Positions 51,077-60,210 of a DNA stretch of 64,000 nucleotides are shown piece after piece. The position numbers and the translations under genes are program-made. The stretch lies in assembly GCA_030041535.1 (NCBI GenBank), contig JASHNR010000058.1, forward strand, positions 1 through 64,000, read 5' to 3'. The notes beneath the pieces were generated by a model. It did not search any database and was not told the DNA's origin. It worked only from the letters and a program-made list of their open reading frames with translations. How positions within the stretch are numbered: the stretch's first letter is position 1; each line of letters starts with the position of its first letter. The stretch is from Nitrosopumilaceae archaeon (GTDB lineage: Archaea > Thermoproteota > Nitrososphaeria > Nitrososphaerales > Nitrosopumilaceae).

Positions 51077-53947
51077 ATGGATTGGGTATCGATTGAAGAG
51101 AAATGGAGACAAAAATGGTATGCAGAAAAACAATTTGAAAGTGATCCTGATACAAGAAGGAAATTTTTTGTAACAGTAGCATATCCTTATCCTAATTCAC
51201 CACAGCATATAGGACATGGTAGAACATACACGTTGGCTGATGTCCACGCAAGATTCATGCGAATGTCAGGATATAACGTACTATTTCCAATGGGTTTCCA
51301 TTACACTGGGACTCCAATTCTTGGCATGTCCAGAAGAGTACAAGAAAACGATATGGAGCTTATTGAGGCGTTTCGAACATTATACAAAGTTCCTGACGAA
51401 AAAATAAGAGAATTTTCAGAGCCTGTGAAAATTGCAGATTATTTCCATCAAGAGATCAAAGAAGGCATGATAGAGATGGGATATTCAATAGATTGGAGGC
51501 GTGAATTCACTACTATAGATCCCTGTTACAATAAATTCATAGAATGGCAGTTTAAAAAATTAAAAGAATACGGTCTTGTGATTCAAGGAACGCATCCAGT
51601 AGGGTGGTGTCCAAAAGATCAAAATCCTGTTTCTCAGCATGATACTTTAGGCGATGTTGAACCAAGCTTTACTGAGTATACCATTATCAAATTCAGATAT
51701 GATGATTACATTTTACCGACTGCCACTCTACGTCCAGAGACAATATTTGGTGTAACTAATCTTTGGGTAAACCCAGATACCAATTATGAAATTGCAAAAG
51801 TCGACAATGAAGAGTGGATAATTAGTTCAGAATGTGCAACAAAGTTAGGATTTCTAAACAAAAAGGTAACGAAAACTGGAAACATAACGGGAACTGAACT
51901 GGTAGGAAAAAAAGTTAAGATTCCAGAAAGAAATGATAAGATCTTCATATTACCTGCGACGTTTGTAGAGAACGATAATGGCACAGGTCTTGTAATGTCA
52001 GTACCTGCTCACGCACCATTTGATTATCAGGCATTAGAAGATCTGAAAAAAAATACAGGAAAATATGCTAACTTGCCCTCCCTTTCAGAAATCAAACCTC
52101 TTTCCATAATTGAGACAGAAGGATATGGGGATATTCCAGCAAGAGACATGATTGAAAAATTTGGCATAGACAGTCAGGATAATCCAAAGTTGGAAGATGC
52201 TACAAAGGAACTTTACGCAAAAGAATTCTACGGTGGAAAACTCAAACAAAATACTGGCAAATTCGCGCAGAAAACAGTTACTGATGCAAAAGAAGATGTC
52301 AAGAGGTGGGTTCTCGAGAGTGGTAATGCAGACATTCTGTATGAACTCAATGAGAGTCCTGTAAGATGTAGATGCGGTGCTGAATGCGTGGTCAAGCTTT
52401 TGGATAATCAGTGGTTTCTCAATTATTCAAACCCAGAGTGGAAAGAAAAGGTTCATTCTTGGATAAATGAGATGAAGATACTTCCAGAAGAGATTAGAAA
52501 TGAATTCAATCATGTTGTAGATTGGCTAAGAGAAAGAGCTTGCGCTAGGCAACATGGGCTTGGAACCAAATTACCGTGGGATAAAAATTGGATAATAGAA
52601 AGTTTGTCAGATTCTGTCATTTACATGGCCTACTACATCATAGCAAAATATGTCAATGCAGGCCAGATAAATGCAGAATACATATCAGATTCATTTTTTG
52701 ATTATGTATTTTTTGATAAAGGTGATCTGAAAAAAATCGCATCAGATTCTAAAATAACTCCGGAAAGATTAGAAAGTATTAAAAAAGAATTTCAATATTA
52801 CTATCCAGTTAACGCAAGACATTCAGGTAGAGATCTTGTGCCAAACCATCTAACTTTTTTCATTTTTAATCACTTGGCAATATTTCCAAAAAAGTATTGG
52901 CCAGAAGAAATAGTGGTTAATGGTTCAGTCTTAATGGACGGTAAAAAGATGTCAAAGTCAATGGGAAATATAATACCACTCAGAGACGCAATCAAAATAC
53001 ACGGTGCAGACGCTATTAGACTTGCAATCTTAATTTCTGCAGAACTATTACAAGATGCAGATTTTAACCAAGAAGCAGTGCGAGGCATCAAAAACAAGCT
53101 AGAAAATATGCTTGACGAATGCACAAAATACAAGACTGCAAAGCATATTGTCTTGACACAAGAAGATAGATGGATTCAAAGTCGTTTACAGCAATTAATT
53201 TCTAAAGCAACTTCCTCGATTCAAAAAATGAGATTAAGGGAAGCCCTTCATCATATTTTATATGAATTTGACGCGGATTTGCAATGGTATCTTAGACGGG
53301 TTGAGGCAAAAAATAGAACAGACTGTTCCGGAATTCTGCACGAAATATTTTCTGCAAGGGTTGCAATGATGTCACCCTTTGCTCCATATATGTCAGAAGA
53401 GATGTGGTCCAGACTTGGGAATTCAGATTTGGTATCAAAATCTTCCTGGCCAATTCCAGATGAGGTAAAAATTGATTTGCTTTCCGTACAATCTGAGACT
53501 CTTCTCAATACAACATTGAATGATATCAAAAATATAATCAAGGTAACAAAAATGAGTCCAAAGAAGATTACCATATACACAGCTGCTCCATGGAAAGCAA
53601 AAGCTTACCAGAAAATTCTAGAAAGAGTAGTAGGTGGAGATATCAACATTGGAAATTTGATAAAATTACTCATAGCAGATAAAGAAACAGAAGAGATAAA
53701 AAAAGATCCTGATTTTGTCAAAAAGACAGTCAATGACATTTTATCCAATCCTCAAGACGAAAGAGATTCTAAAAATAAAGTTGGTCTTGTTGATGAAATA
53801 AAGGTATTATCTGAATTAGAATCGTTGATAAAAAATGAATACAGTATAGGTCTACAGGTTTTTTCAGAATCTGATCAAAACAAATATGATCCAAAAAACA
53901 AGTCTAGGACTGCAAGACCATACAAGCCTGCCATACTAATAGAATAA
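51077..53947 (+). CDS. leuS: Leucyl-tRNA synthetase, archaeal/eukaryal type
   Basis: LeuS charges tRNA-Leu. The protein of about 956 aa begins DWVSIEEKWRQKWYAEKQF and has the class I HIGH motif in SPQHIGHGRTYTLAD, the CP1 editing domain with TLRPETIFGVTNLW, the KMSKS motif in DGKKMSKSMGN and an archaeal-type C-terminal domain. I chose the ATG at 51077, 7 nt after the AlaS stop; the longer frame would run into AlaS. Two synthetases in one operon suggest coordinated expression. Confidence 0.95.
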   Translation: MDWVSIEEKWRQKWYAEKQFESDPDTRRKFFVTVAYPYPNSPQHIGHGRTYTLADVHARFMRMSGYNVLFPMGFHYTGTPILGMSRRVQENDMELIEAFRTLYKVPDEKIREFSEPVKIADYFHQEIKEGMIEMGYSIDWRREFTTIDPCYNKFIEWQFKKLKEYGLVIQGTHPVGWCPKDQNPVSQHDTLGDVEPSFTEYTIIKFRYDDYILPTATLRPETIFGVTNLWVNPDTNYEIAKVDNEEWIISSECATKLGFLNKKVTKTGNITGTELVGKKVKIPERNDKIFILPATFVENDNGTGLVMSVPAHAPFDYQALEDLKKNTGKYANLPSLSEIKPLSIIETEGYGDIPARDMIEKFGIDSQDNPKLEDATKELYAKEFYGGKLKQNTGKFAQKTVTDAKEDVKRWVLESGNADILYELNESPVRCRCGAECVVKLLDNQWFLNYSNPEWKEKVHSWINEMKILPEEIRNEFNHVVDWLRERACARQHGLGTKLPWDKNWIIESLSDSVIYMAYYIIAKYVNAGQINAEYISDSFFDYVFFDKGDLKKIASDSKITPERLESIKKEFQYYYPVNARHSGRDLVPNHLTFFIFNHLAIFPKKYWPEEIVVNGSVLMDGKKMSKSMGNIIPLRDAIKIHGADAIRLAILISAELLQDADFNQEAVRGIKNKLENMLDECTKYKTAKHIVLTQEDRWIQSRLQQLISKATSSIQKMRLREALHHILYEFDADLQWYLRRVEAKNRTDCSGILHEIFSARVAMMSPFAPYMSEEMWSRLGNSDLVSKSSWPIPDEVKIDLLSVQSETLLNTTLNDIKNIIKVTKMSPKKITIYTAAPWKAKAYQKILERVVGGDINIGNLIKLLIADKETEEIKKDPDFVKKTVNDILSNPQDERDSKNKVGLVDEIKVLSELESLIKNEYSIGLQVFSESDQNKYDPKNKSRTARPYKPAILIE

Positions 53948-54000
53948 CCGATTTTGTGCAGCCACATCTTTTTATTAGGTAATTTTAGGTATAAGCTCGT

Positions 54001-55011
54001 TTGAAAATAGCTGTTGTTGGCATAGGGGTTGCTGGTGCCTATCTTCTTGCAAGATTGAAGAATCAACACGAAGTGGTAGGTTTTGAAAGATCTACAGAGG
54101 AAAACCACGATTCCATATGCGCGTGGGGCACTACGAAAGGTCCAATGGAAGAGTTTGCAAAAAAATGTGATCTTGACTTTAATGATTATCTCATACACGA
54201 TGGAAAAAAGATGTACATCAACATGAACAACTCTGAACGATTTACCATCAAATTGATGGGATTATGTACTTACAACAAAATTGGTTTGATAAAAGATATG
54301 TCAAAAGGTTGTAAGATTCATTATGGAAGTGCACCAAAAATTTCAGACTTGGAATCAGAGTTTGACATAATCATAGATTCTACAGGTTTTCACAGATCTT
54401 ATCTGCCAAGGCTTTCTCAGGATTTCCATTTACCAACTTTTCAATACAAGGTCCAGTATGAGAATGGGGTTCCTTTCGATGACTTTTATCTCAAGCCTTT
54501 TACATCCATGAGCGGCTATTTCTGGTACTTTCCATTGGGAAAAGATATTGCACACATAGGTGCTGGTGACAAAAATAGAAACCATGTTGAGGAAACTAAT
54601 GCCTTCTTGAAGAAATATGGTGGCAAAGTTATAAAGACGGTGGGAAGACCGATTCGACTTGCCACACCAGACATGTGTGAGCCATTTTATCATGGCAAAG
54701 TAGTAGGAGTTGGAGAGTCTATAGGTACCGTTTATCCTCTACTTGGCGAGGGTATTATACCCAGCATGACGTGTGCTGACATATTTGTTGAGAACATTGG
54801 AAATAATGAAAAGTATCGTCAGAAGGTGTTAGAAAAATTTGCAATATATTCCAGAGTATTGTCTTTTGTCAGAAGCAAGATGGATAGTAAGTTTGGTATG
54901 CTAAAGAATTTTTCAGATCTCATATCAATCTACAGGTACATGAAGAAAAATGAATGGAGATTTGGAATGGAGATTCGAATGGCAGACATGATGAAGGTAG
55001 CGCGAGCCTAA
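54001..55011 (+). CDS. Geranylgeranyl-reductase-like FAD-dependent oxidoreductase
   Basis: This 336-aa flavoprotein has an N-terminal FAD-binding motif KIAVVGIGVAGAYLLARL (about 2-19), EFDIIIDSTGFHRSYLP near 120-136 and VVGVGESIGTVYPLLGEGI near 236-254, the second FAD motif of the geranylgeranyl reductase/PHBH-like group. Family members saturate isoprenoid chains of membrane lipids or quinones. It is somewhat short and the substrate is unknown. TTG start, 53 nt after LeuS. Its end overlaps by 4 nt the convergent YkgJ-like gene. Confidence 0.8.
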   Translation: MKIAVVGIGVAGAYLLARLKNQHEVVGFERSTEENHDSICAWGTTKGPMEEFAKKCDLDFNDYLIHDGKKMYINMNNSERFTIKLMGLCTYNKIGLIKDMSKGCKIHYGSAPKISDLESEFDIIIDSTGFHRSYLPRLSQDFHLPTFQYKVQYENGVPFDDFYLKPFTSMSGYFWYFPLGKDIAHIGAGDKNRNHVEETNAFLKKYGGKVIKTVGRPIRLATPDMCEPFYHGKVVGVGESIGTVYPLLGEGIIPSMTCADIFVENIGNNEKYRQKVLEKFAIYSRVLSFVRSKMDSKFGMLKNFSDLISIYRYMKKNEWRFGMEIRMADMMKVARA

Positions 55012-55712
55012 AAGCCCATACTTACACAACCAAGATTCTCACGAGTAGTTCGGTTTGAGCTCATCGTATAATCATAGATGGTCTTTGAATATTCTGTAAG
55101 AATATCCCTCATTTCATCAATTGATTTTGCAAAGTAAAATCCTGGGCAATCTCCCGTAAATTGAAATGTTGCATGTACTCTTGCTCTGCCTTTTTCATTT
55201 TCAAGCCATGATGAGAATGGATAAAGATAACATACACCGGGTCTTGATGGATGCAATCCACAGTGGCCTTTTTGATCTAGGAACCTGCACTTGATATGAG
55301 TACCGTCTTCTGCCTCTGTTTCATCATTTTTTCGTTTAAGATTAATCATGGTCATAATGACTGAATTACCAGTAGGACTTTGTTCCTTCCATGTGTTTAC
55401 ATTGGTTTCATTTTTTACAAAATCTGAAACCCGGTTGTACTTCATGTTCTTGCTTATCATTATCAAGTCATTTGAGGTAAGGGGCAACCTTCCCTGCCTG
55501 TTACAACAATTATGACATTCAGGCCAGTAGCATTTCCAAAGTACATAACCGTTATCTGCGGACAAATATGGTATGTGAAATATCACATCGTTTACTTTTA
55601 TCTGAAAATCTGATGCATCAACTCTTTTACCCAAAATAAAGTCATGGATTATAGGTTCAATCTTCCAGTCTTTGGACAACATCTCTAGGGCTTCTTCGAT
55701 TTTAGGCTGCAT
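55008..55712 (-). CDS. YkgJ-family Cys-cluster (Zn/Fe chelating) protein
   Basis: This protein of 234 aa belongs to the YkgJ/UPF0153 group, whose conserved Cys residues are predicted to bind Zn or an Fe-S cluster. The cysteines are in CYWPECHNCCNRQG, CRFLDQKGHCGLHPSRPGVCYLYPF and GDCPGFYF. I chose the ATG at 55712 (MQPKIEEALEML); an upstream GTG/ATG would add 25 residues unlike the family. It is convergent with the reductase and divergent from the gene at 55751. Biochemical role unknown. Confidence 0.8.
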   Translation of the reverse strand: MQPKIEEALEMLSKDWKIEPIIHDFILGKRVDASDFQIKVNDVIFHIPYLSADNGYVLWKCYWPECHNCCNRQGRLPLTSNDLIMISKNMKYNRVSDFVKNETNVNTWKEQSPTGNSVIMTMINLKRKNDETEAEDGTHIKCRFLDQKGHCGLHPSRPGVCYLYPFSSWLENEKGRARVHATFQFTGDCPGFYFAKSIDEMRDILTEYSKTIYDYTMSSNRTTRENLGCVSMGF

Positions 55713-55750
55713 CAACCAATAAATTGAGAATAGACTTTTGAACGTTATTA

Positions 55751-56071
55751 ATGTTAAGCCAGAAGGGGAAATATGCTTCTGCAACACAAAACAGAAGATT
55801 GGTGTGGGAAAAAGTCATGTGGCCCCTAATTCTTGAAATAAATAATGTCAGTTTTACTTTAGAACAATACAAGGAAAAACGTGATAATGTCTGCAAGGAG
55901 CTAAATATTCCATCATCTCGCATAGCTGGCGGATTTGTCTCACTTTTGCTAAAAGGAATACTGTACAAGGAAAAAGATCTGTATTCCATTCATTACAGAC
56001 TCATTCCATACATGAGACTTAAAGCAGATTGCGATTATGCAATGGCTGTTCGTGAGGCTAGTACAAAATAG
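55751..56071 (+). CDS. Hypothetical protein
   Basis: I do not recognise this 106-aa protein. It is basic, with helices and the phrases EINNVSFTLEQYKEKRD, NIPSSRIAGGFVSLLLKG and YRLIPYMRLKADCDYAMAVRE. The start could be the ATG at 55751 or the internal ATG at 55817, which drops 22 residues. It is divergent from the YkgJ-like gene with 38 nt between the chosen starts. No membrane segment or metal site is visible. Confidence 0.55.
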   Translation: MLSQKGKYASATQNRRLVWEKVMWPLILEINNVSFTLEQYKEKRDNVCKELNIPSSRIAGGFVSLLLKGILYKEKDLYSIHYRLIPYMRLKADCDYAMAVREASTK

Positions 56072-56177
56072 GGTTAGCTGTAGATCTTAATTTTGGTTTT
56101 ATTGACTCATTTACAATCATAACAAATTATGTACAATGATCTTAGATTTGTTTGCACTCTGATTCTTGTTTGACGGT

Positions 56178-57191
56178 TTACCTATATTCATCACCGCAGT
56201 CTCCAATTCTTTCAAACAGATCGTTAGATCTTGATGTTATTGATTTTATCGCGTCGTTATCCTCTTTGTCTAGTTGCAATTCAAACACTCTCACATTATC
56301 TGATTTGTGCTCTGCGATACCCAATCTTGCTCCAATTATCACACCTGCTACTGTAGGTTTATCCAGTATGTATCTTGTAACAACATTTGCAATACTGACA
56401 CGATGTTTCTTTGATATATCATCAAGTACAACAAGTAGATTCTGAAATAGATTCCACCCACCCCATGCATGAATCATATTTTTGTATTTTTGCAAACTTG
56501 GCGTATCAAGCTGAGATCTGGTCGGTTCTGGTTTGCCTAGATATTTTTCAGATAAAAACCCACCAAGTAGAGTTCCATATGTCAATAGTTTGATTCCATG
56601 TTTTTGGCAAAATACAGTCATTTTGGCTTCAGGTCTCTGGTCTAGCACAGAATATTGTACTTGGTTTGATACTAGTTTGAATCCATTTTCTACCATGATC
56701 TCAATTCTTTCCGTATCAAAATTTGTCAATGCGAGATGTCTTATTTTTCCCTCATCGCGAATCTTTGAAAGATGATGTAATGCATCGATATATCTTGTAT
56801 CGTTATAGTCCCACCAATGAAATTGTACTACATCGATTGTCTTTACATTCATTCTACGAATTGACTTGTCTATGTAGTGCTCTACTATGGTTCTAGTCAT
56901 GGGTCCTGGATTTGGAACAAATTTTGTTAGTGCTTGCATGTTATCAAGTTCTGCCTCTCCTTTATTTTTTGCAAGTCTTTTTCTAAATTCACCAATGTAT
57001 TCTTCTGCAGGGCCGTAAATGTCTGCCATGTCCCAGGTCGTAAACCCAGAATTGTGATACAATAACATATCAGATATGACAGATTCTGAATTGACTTGGC
57101 CATGACTTCCTGCTACTTGCCACATACCGTTTAGAATACGACAAATTTGTAAGTTGGATGTTAATTGGAATGTTTTTTGACGCCCTGACAT
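56178..57191 (-). CDS. Aldo/keto reductase family protein
   Basis: This 337-aa TIM-barrel oxidoreductase reduces carbonyls with NAD(P)H. It has the catalytic set: Asp and Tyr in TTWDMADIYGPAEEYIG, Lys in ALTKFVPNPG and His in VVQFHWWDYNDTRYI. It also has the cofactor-binding end with VAGVIIGARLGIAEHKSDN. The N-terminus reads LQICRILNGMWQVAGSHG. Substrate unknown. It stands alone. Confidence 0.88.
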   Translation of the reverse strand: MSGRQKTFQLTSNLQICRILNGMWQVAGSHGQVNSESVISDMLLYHNSGFTTWDMADIYGPAEEYIGEFRKRLAKNKGEAELDNMQALTKFVPNPGPMTRTIVEHYIDKSIRRMNVKTIDVVQFHWWDYNDTRYIDALHHLSKIRDEGKIRHLALTNFDTERIEIMVENGFKLVSNQVQYSVLDQRPEAKMTVFCQKHGIKLLTYGTLLGGFLSEKYLGKPEPTRSQLDTPSLQKYKNMIHAWGGWNLFQNLLVVLDDISKKHRVSIANVVTRYILDKPTVAGVIIGARLGIAEHKSDNVRVFELQLDKEDNDAIKSITSRSNDLFERIGDCGDEYR

Positions 57192-57343
57192 GCTAAATAA
57201 TATTCAAACCCTCCTAATATTACATCATATTCTAGTTTCTGACATGACACCAATAAAATTTAATCAAAATAAAAAATTTACAGGCATCCTTTTTTCAAAT
57301 GTGTCTGCACAAAGGAATGTAATCATTTTGCTTGAGATCTGAT

Positions 57344-58243
57344 TTATGATATTTTCATTATTCCATTTGATACAAGATATTGTATTCCCTTGACAAAATC
57401 GCTATCAGATATCTGTCCATTGGCCCACCAACCAGCATTTGTTTTTACCCAAGACGGAATCTGTTGAGATGAAGAATTTGATGTTGATGTTGATAATGGT
57501 ATCTTCATGATTCCCTGCTGAACTAAATACTGCATACCTGAGACAAAATCAGAATCATCTAGCTGGCCTGTTGCCCAGTAACCGGCATTCTTCTTTACCC
57601 AGGACGGAATTACAATACTTTGAGATGAAGTTACAGTAGTGTTCTGAGATGCATTTGTAATCTGTAATGTCCCAAGCATGGTATCAAAGGTTGTAACTTG
57701 AGAATCAAAACCAGATGATGGGTTTGCCCTCAATCCGAACGTAATATAGGCCGAGTCTGTCTGGGTCATCTCATACTGGGATTTCATATCCACAGTTCCG
57801 TTACATTCTACAATTACTTCATTAAAGTTCAAGCTGCTAAAAGTCTGTGTTGATGTAGAATTAGTACATGTTTCGCCATCTTGCATATTGCGTGGCATAA
57901 AATGTGGAGTATATGGCGTAGAGCCTTTTGGTATCATGGATATAGATATGGTAACCGGTGGACGTTGCCCCCCTTGCGTTGACTGAAATCCTCCTGGTGC
58001 TAAAGTTACAGATGTAGCTCCCGTAGTTCGCTTTATCTCAAAGCCGCTCCATCCACTTGGAATTGCAACTTGGACTCCATAGTTAGCGTTTGTATATGTT
58101 GTTCCATTTACTGGAGTACGTGTTCCTTGGAATTGATGCTGACCTGACTGTGATGATTGATACTGTGCACTAGCATGAGTTGCAAATATCACACTTGCAA
58201 AAAAGATGATTGCTATGAACCCTAAAAATAGAATAGTTTTCAT
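57344..58243 (-). CDS. Secreted protein with PsbP-like domain and two C-terminal WVKxNAG repeats
   Basis: This 299-aa protein has a signal peptide (about 1-27, ending ASAQ) and a PsbP/DUF1795-like domain (about 45-200: NANYGVQVAIPSGWSGFEI) that also appears in other secreted archaeal proteins. Two tandem C-terminal repeats follow at 212-261 and 262-299, beginning IPSWVKKNAGYWATGQLDDS and IPSWVKTNAGWWANGQISDS. The repeat recurs in many proteins of ammonia-oxidising archaea. A Ser/Thr/Gln linker separates the units. No C-terminal membrane anchor is present, so it is probably released or held by the repeats. Confidence 0.78.
   Translation of the reverse strand: MKTILFLGFIAIIFFASVIFATHASAQYQSSQSGQHQFQGTRTPVNGTTYTNANYGVQVAIPSGWSGFEIKRTTGATSVTLAPGGFQSTQGGQRPPVTISISMIPKGSTPYTPHFMPRNMQDGETCTNSTSTQTFSSLNFNEVIVECNGTVDMKSQYEMTQTDSAYITFGLRANPSSGFDSQVTTFDTMLGTLQITNASQNTTVTSSQSIVIPSWVKKNAGYWATGQLDDSDFVSGMQYLVQQGIMKIPLSTSTSNSSSQQIPSWVKTNAGWWANGQISDSDFVKGIQYLVSNGIMKIS
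57354..57610 (-). repeat. Tandem repeat encoding the two WVKxNAGxWxxGQ units
   Basis: The two copies inside the secreted-protein gene lie about 150 nt apart. Each encodes a unit of about 38 residues ending in QYLVxxGIMKI. At amino-acid level about 26 of 38 positions match by eye. Confidence 0.7.
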
Positions 58244-58511
58244 TTACGTAAACTTGGTTTTAATGTATTTATGCATTGGTAAACATTGTTCATGACAAAG
58301 TTGTATTCTGTTAATAATTTGGCAATCAAATCTCAATCCACACAATGTTTGTACATACAACCTTCACCGTATACAATTATTGAAAAATGTAGAGTTTTCA
58401 TTTCTTTACGCAATATCTGGTGTAACATACGATTTGAAATATGGTTTTAGGTACATAATATTTGATTCAATGCTAATAATTATATTCTCAACTTATACCA
58501 CTCGTTTTGGT

Positions 58512-58615
58512 AGCCCGATAGTCTAGTGGCCAAACAATTTTTGGGCTAGGGATTCCAGGCTCTGGATCTTATGAGAGGACACCTGGAGACGGCAGTTCGA
58601 ATCTGCCTCGGGCTA
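58512..58615 (+). tRNA. tRNA-Gln (anticodon CUG) with two predicted introns
   Basis: The acceptor stem AGCCCGA/TCGGGCT, T arm GGCAG-TTCGAAT-CTGCC and discriminator A are clear. The anticodon stem CCAGG/CCTGG encloses 22 nt: a 7-nt loop CTCTGGA plus a 15-nt canonical intron (about 58566-58580) at 37/38. The D region is 16 nt too long. Removing 58534-58549 leaves D stem GTCT/GGAT with loop AGTGGCCAA and a 73-nt tRNA. The 16-nt stretch is flanked by a bulge-helix-bulge: GGCC pairs with GGCT, bulges AAA and AGG, inner hairpin CAA-TTT-TTG. A1-U72 fits archaeal tRNA-Gln. CCA is not encoded. Confidence 0.88.
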
Positions 58616-58635
58616 TCTTATTTTTTAAAACTCCT

Positions 58636-59235
58636 CTATCTAGAGGCCATTGCAATTCTTTCTAGCTCGTTCTTCTTTTTAACAGAAGGTGCGTTCATGT
58701 CATTTGCAGCGGCAAGTATCAAGTGCTCTGCAAGGTTTTCCTCTATTGCCTTTGGATTTGAAAATGTTGCATCCCTTACCCCTTCTGCTATGAACCTAAG
58801 AGCAAGATCAATTCTTCTAAGAGGAGCAACATCTACTGAAACATGGTATACGGTTCCACCATAAACTATTCTTGTTGTATCCTCGTTGGGAGCTGAGTGT
58901 TCTACGGCTCTTATCAAGACTTCAACAGGGTTCTTTCCTGTTTTGAGATGCATAATTTCAAATGCTGTTTTGACTGTATTTATAGCGTGAATCTTTTTTC
59001 CACCCATTCTGCCAGTGTTCTTTGCATATTTTTTTCCAAAATGAGATAGTTTGTTTACAAGTCTCTCAGTTATGTTGACCTCAGCTTTGTTAAATCGCTT
59101 CAGTGCGGAACGTCCAAAGGACATTGGAATTATTTCTTTTTTTAGCGAAATGACATTTTTCAGACCTGGATCTTTAATCTCAATTTTGGAGGTATCCCAC
59201 TTTCTAAAAAGTAAAAGATTCTGTGTTTCAGTCAT
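58636..59235 (-). CDS. rps7: Small ribosomal subunit protein S7 (uS7)
   Basis: S7 nucleates the head of the small subunit. The 199-aa archaeal form has NKLSHFGKKYAKNTGRMGGKK, VLIRAVEHSAPNEDTTRIVYGGTVYHVSVDVAPLRR and ends ERIAMASR. It has an N-terminal archaeal extension of about 40 residues. Last gene of the RpoA-L30e-NusA-S12-S7 operon. Confidence 0.95.
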   Translation of the reverse strand: MTETQNLLLFRKWDTSKIEIKDPGLKNVISLKKEIIPMSFGRSALKRFNKAEVNITERLVNKLSHFGKKYAKNTGRMGGKKIHAINTVKTAFEIMHLKTGKNPVEVLIRAVEHSAPNEDTTRIVYGGTVYHVSVDVAPLRRIDLALRFIAEGVRDATFSNPKAIEENLAEHLILAAANDMNAPSVKKKNELERIAMASR

Positions 59236-59237
59236 TT

Positions 59238-59675
59238 CTATCTTCTCGGTTTTTCTTTCTTACCATAAACTAGTTCTTTAAGTGAAGTGCCGTTTACCTT
59301 GAATACTTTCCATCTTACTCCAGGAATATCTCCCATTGCTCCGCCCATAGATGCACCCATTCCTTCTACATGCACCTCATCGTGCTCATCAACAAAATTT
59401 AGCGCACCGTCTTTTGGAAGAAACGCAGTTACAGTCTTGCCGTTCTTTATGAGTTGAACGCGGACACATTTTCTTACAGCAGAGTTGGGTTGTTTAGCTT
59501 CAATTCCTACTTTTTCCAGTACAATACCGCGGGCTTGAGGTGCTCCTCCAAGAGGACTTGCCTTTTTATCCAGTCCGAGTTGTCTTCTCTTGTAAGTTCC
59601 AATAGACCATCTTTGTCTCTTTCTTTTATCTCTAAGAACTCTTCCTGCAAATAGACCAAGGGGTGATTTTGCCAT
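59238..59675 (-). CDS. rps12: Small ribosomal subunit protein S12 (uS12)
   Basis: S12 lies at the decoding centre. The 145-aa protein has [33 protein letters not shown], with the conserved KQPNSA loop, and [20 protein letters not shown] near the end. It precedes S7 by 2 nt. Confidence 0.96.
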   Translation of the reverse strand: MAKSPLGLFAGRVLRDKRKRQRWSIGTYKRRQLGLDKKASPLGGAPQARGIVLEKVGIEAKQPNSAVRKCVRVQLIKNGKTVTAFLPKDGALNFVDEHDEVHVEGMGASMGGAMGDIPGVRWKVFKVNGTSLKELVYGKKEKPRR

Positions 59676-59681
59676 TATCCA

Positions 59682-60173
59682 TTACTCCATTATTTTTTCA
59701 GGGCTTTGTATTAATACACTTGAGATTTGAAAATATCTTTTTGCAAGCAATCTTGCCTTTTCAGCATTTCTACCTTCTCTGCCTACCACTATACCTTTCT
59801 TCTTTGCATCAACAAGAACAATTGCTTGAAGAGAGCCATCCAATCTTTTATTTAGCTTAACTTCGGATATTAATTTTGGATTTAACATATTTTTTAGAAA
59901 CTCTGCAGGGTCTTCAGAATATTCGACTAGTTCAACGTTTCTTTTTACTACATTTTGTAGGTTTCTTATTGTAGAACCCCCTTTTCCGATTGCAAGACCC
60001 ATCTTGCCTTGATTTACTACAAAAATTACTCTGTCTTGTTTTTCATCTTCGATGCAGTCCCTTGCTGTTGCACCAGTCACATTTTGAAAAAGTGACATTA
60101 GTTTTATTTGATCTGTTGTTAGTTTGATTGTCTCTGTCATACCTTTTTTAAACTCGATCTCTTTGGGGGACAT
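59682..60173 (-). CDS. nusA: Transcription factor NusA-like protein (archaeal NusA)
   Basis: Archaeal NusA consists only of two KH domains and probably binds RNA during transcription. The 163-aa protein shows the first KH loop in GLAIGKGGSTIRNLQ and the second in KGIVVGREGRNAEKARLLAKRYF. There is no N-terminal polymerase-binding domain or S1 domain. It lies between L30e and S12 as in most archaea. Confidence 0.92.
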   Translation of the reverse strand: MSPKEIEFKKGMTETIKLTTDQIKLMSLFQNVTGATARDCIEDEKQDRVIFVVNQGKMGLAIGKGGSTIRNLQNVVKRNVELVEYSEDPAEFLKNMLNPKLISEVKLNKRLDGSLQAIVLVDAKKKGIVVGREGRNAEKARLLAKRYFQISSVLIQSPEKIME

Positions 60174-60210
60174 TTAAATCTTGATAGACGGTTTGAGAAA
60201 AACAAGACAT

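Noticed and set aside
53875-54198. Minus-strand frame across the LeuS/reductase junction
   Set aside because: It runs opposite the FAD-binding motif of the reductase and has no start signal or family likeness.
58244-58511. Possible small RNA or gene in the longest gene-free stretch
   Set aside because: It is AT-rich with no open frame of useful length and no stable stem I could see by eye.
58512-58615. Reading the plus-strand tRNA as tRNA-Glu with anticodon CTC
   Set aside because: That would need U33 to be a C. Placing the loop at CTCTGGA gives U33 and anticodon CUG, and the A1-U72 pair and A73 fit archaeal Gln rather than Glu.
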